A stretch of DNA of 64,000 nt, taken from SP197 sp965242595 (GTDB taxonomy: Bacteria > Pseudomonadota > Alphaproteobacteria > SP197). The stretch spans positions 372,001-436,000 of the forward strand of contig OZ251464.1 in NCBI GenBank assembly GCA_965242595.1. Reading direction: 5' to 3'. Positions 62,397 through 64,000 of the stretch are shown here, in pieces (within the stretch, counting starts at the first letter, position 1; each line of letters opens with the position of its first letter). The position numbers were made by a program, and so were the translations under genes. The notes beneath the pieces are model-generated. The model was given only the letters and a program-made list of their open reading frames with translations. It made no database searches and was not told the origin of the DNA.

Positions 62397-62635
62397 ACCT
62401 GTTCGGCCCCCCGGCCGTTCGCGCCGCGCGGCCGTGCCGGCGCCCCCCAAGCCCGCCACGATTCAACGCCGCAAGCGACAAGACAAGACCGAAATCGACA
62501 TGCGGTTGCGGAAATCGGCCCGAATCGGTTGCCGAATCCCGCCCCGCGGCCACAATACCGCCTTGGTCGGCGGCCAGAGACGAGATGCCCGTCTTCGGGC
62601 CGCCAGCGAAGCGCTGCAACCAGGGGGAGCGAACC
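62397..62635. promoter_or_regulatory. Divergent control region pckA/chvI
   Basis: 239 bp without a gene. It holds two imperfect direct repeats, GGTTGCGGAAATC and GGTTGCCGAATCC (about 62503-62540), which could be response-regulator sites. TTGCCG at 62529 is a possible -35, but no good -10 follows. Confidence 0.4.
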
Positions 62636-63412
62636 ATGCCAGCCCTTCACGCCGCCAAGCCCGCCGCCGAGGGCGCCAGCCGCCAGGGCAGGCGGGGCTT
62701 TTCGCCCACCGGGCGCACCGTCGCCGTGGTCGATAACGAGGCCAATGTGCTGACCACGGTCGCCATGGCGCTGGAATCGGAAGGCTACCGGGTGCGCTGC
62801 TATGGCGACAGCGTCGCGGCCCTGCGCGCCCTGGCGACCGATCCCCCCGATCTCGCCATCCTGGATATCAAGATGCCGAAGCTGGATGGCATGGAGCTGC
62901 TGGAGCGTCTGCGCCGCGAGCGCGACCTGCCGGTGATCTTCCTCAGCACGCTGAACAGCGAAACCGACCAGGCCCTGGGGCTGCGGGCCGGCGCCGACGA
63001 CTACATCCCCAAGCCGTTCTCCAACCGCCTGCTGACCGAACGGGTGCGCGCCGTGCTGCGCCGGGCGGCGCTGACCTCCGGCCAGCGCGACGAGGACGAC
63101 GAGGACCAGCCGCCGCTGGAATGCGGCGCCCTGGCGCTGGATCCGGCCCGCCACCGCTGCACCTGGCACGGCGCCGAGGTGCGGCTGACGGTGACCGAGT
63201 TCCTGCTGCTGGCATGCCTGGTAGAGCGTCCCGGCCATGTCAAAAGCCGCGACCGGCTGCTGGACGCCGCCTATGACGACGACGTCTATGTCGACGACCG
63301 CACCATCGACAGCCACGTCAAGCGCATCCGTAAGAAGTTCCGGGCGGTGGACGGCGCCTTCGCGGAGATCGAGACCCTCTATGGGGTCGGCTACCGCTAC
63401 CGGGAGCCGTGA
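62636..63412 (+). CDS. chvI: Two-component response regulator ChvI
   Basis: 258 residues. Receiver domain with phosphoacceptor Asp in LAILDIKMPKLDGM and Lys in YIPKPFS; OmpR-type winged helix in the C-terminal half (LTVTEFLLLACLVE, DDRTIDSHVKRIRKKF, YGVGYRY). The family acid pair reads VVDNEANVL, i.e. DNE. The N-terminal 27 residues are extra. It acts with ChvG in envelope/acid response. The ATG at 62636 has AGGGGGAG upstream. Confidence 0.93.
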   Translation: MPALHAAKPAAEGASRQGRRGFSPTGRTVAVVDNEANVLTTVAMALESEGYRVRCYGDSVAALRALATDPPDLAILDIKMPKLDGMELLERLRRERDLPVIFLSTLNSETDQALGLRAGADDYIPKPFSNRLLTERVRAVLRRAALTSGQRDEDDEDQPPLECGALALDPARHRCTWHGAEVRLTVTEFLLLACLVERPGHVKSRDRLLDAAYDDDVYVDDRTIDSHVKRIRKKFRAVDGAFAEIETLYGVGYRYREP

Positions 63413-63440
63413 GCGCGGCCCCGCCGGCCCGGGCGGCGCC

Positions 63441-64000
63441 ATGCGCGCGGGGCGGCGGCTGTCTTCGCTCACCCGCCGCCTGCTCGCCATCAATCTGGTG
63501 CCGCTGGCGCTGTTCCTGGCCGGCATCCTCTATCTCGACACCTATCGCGAGGGGCTGCTGGCCGCCAAGATCGCGTCGCTGACCTCGCGCGGGGCCCTGA
63601 TCGCCGACGCGCTGGCCGAAACCGCGGTGGTGGCCGGGCGCCCGGACGCCGCCGGCACCCCGGCCCATCTGCCGCTGGAAGGCGATGGGGCGGGCGAGGG
63701 CGCATTGGGCACCGCGCCGCTGGACCTGCACGTCATGGAGGAACGGGCGCGCCAGCTGCTCGCCCGCCTCAGCGCGCCCAGCGCCGTCAGAACGCGGCTG
63801 TTCCTGGCCGATGGGCGCATGATCGCCGACAGCCGCGAGCTGCCGGGCACCGGCGGCCTGCTGCAGGCCGAGGCGCTGCCGCCGCCGGACCGGGTCCACG
63901 CCCTGGAGCGCTGGCGGCTGGGGCTGGAACGGGCCGCCTTCGGCCTGGCGCCGGTCTTTGGCCGCTTCGATCCCTATCTCGAACCCGCCCGCCAGAGCGC
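63441..64000 (+). CDS. chvG: Sensor histidine kinase ChvG (3' end beyond window)
   Basis: 186 residues of the N-terminus: short cytoplasmic start, a membrane helix (LLAINLVPLALFLAGILYL) and then the first part of a periplasmic sensor region beginning DTYREGLLAAKIASL, as in ChvG/ExoS. The kinase core is not in the window. The ATG at 63441 lies 28 bp from the chvI stop, so they share a transcript. Confidence 0.88.
   Translation, partial: MRAGRRLSSLTRRLLAINLVPLALFLAGILYLDTYREGLLAAKIASLTSRGALIADALAETAVVAGRPDAAGTPAHLPLEGDGAGEGALGTAPLDLHVMEERARQLLARLSAPSAVRTRLFLADGRMIADSRELPGTGGLLQAEALPPPDRVHALERWRLGLERAAFGLAPVFGRFDPYLEPARQS

Overview
The window is a high-G+C alphaproteobacterial chromosome segment. 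The lineage is suggested by several local gene orders: pckA divergent from chvI-chvG; the overlapping chain miaB-phoH-ybeY-corC-lnt followed by xre-metK-trmB; an aerobic-type cobalamin locus with CobN; and a small zf-CHCC protein. The base composition and the Rhodospirillales-like proteins fit, but I cannot name a species. No rRNA, tRNA or CRISPR array was seen.

Layout. 1-12860 is a cobalamin locus: cobN (cut by the window edge), cobW and cobP under a cobalamin riboswitch, then cobC, cobS and cobT. It is split by accessory genes in two places. At 4058-8732 lie three small unknown or membrane proteins and a 963-residue adenine methyltransferase with a possible nuclease domain. At 10250-11658 lie a divergent XRE regulator and a prokaryotic viperin (antiviral radical-SAM enzyme). 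12877-24729 holds a macrodomain protein, gamma-glutamyltransferase, a PLP enzyme, a PIN toxin-antitoxin pair, a DgcN/DgcA D-glutamate pathway, a possible truncated PIN module, an amidohydrolase, an epimerase and an M20 peptidase. 25004-34090 is a housekeeping block for tRNA modification, SAM synthesis, lipoprotein acylation and ribosome maturation, ending in an aminotransferase. 34183-37681 is the nitrogen module glnB-glnA plus PPK2 and a NUDIX hydrolase. 37720-39242 is a compact HNH endonuclease/methyltransferase restriction pair. 39289-54618 carries a molybdopterin oxidoreductase, HAD hydrolase, HEAT and Sel1 periplasmic proteins, amidase, a ThDP enzyme, leucyl aminopeptidase, SDR, AI-2E transporter and polA.

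54644-60172 is an island of visibly lower G+C inserted directly after polA. A degenerate second copy of the polA 3' end lies at its far side (60173-60401). It encodes one operon of four genes joined by ATGA overlaps: a 54-residue peptide, a sugar-nucleotide epimerase-like protein, a glycosyltransferase fused to a radical-SAM/SPASM protein, and an O-methyltransferase with seven N-terminal WG-like repeats. The gene set looks like an uncharacterised pathway for modifying a glycan, peptide or small molecule. Normal chromosome resumes with cspA, pckA, chvI and a partial chvG.

The strongest leads are the viperin locus inside the cobalamin genes and the polA-flanked four-gene operon.
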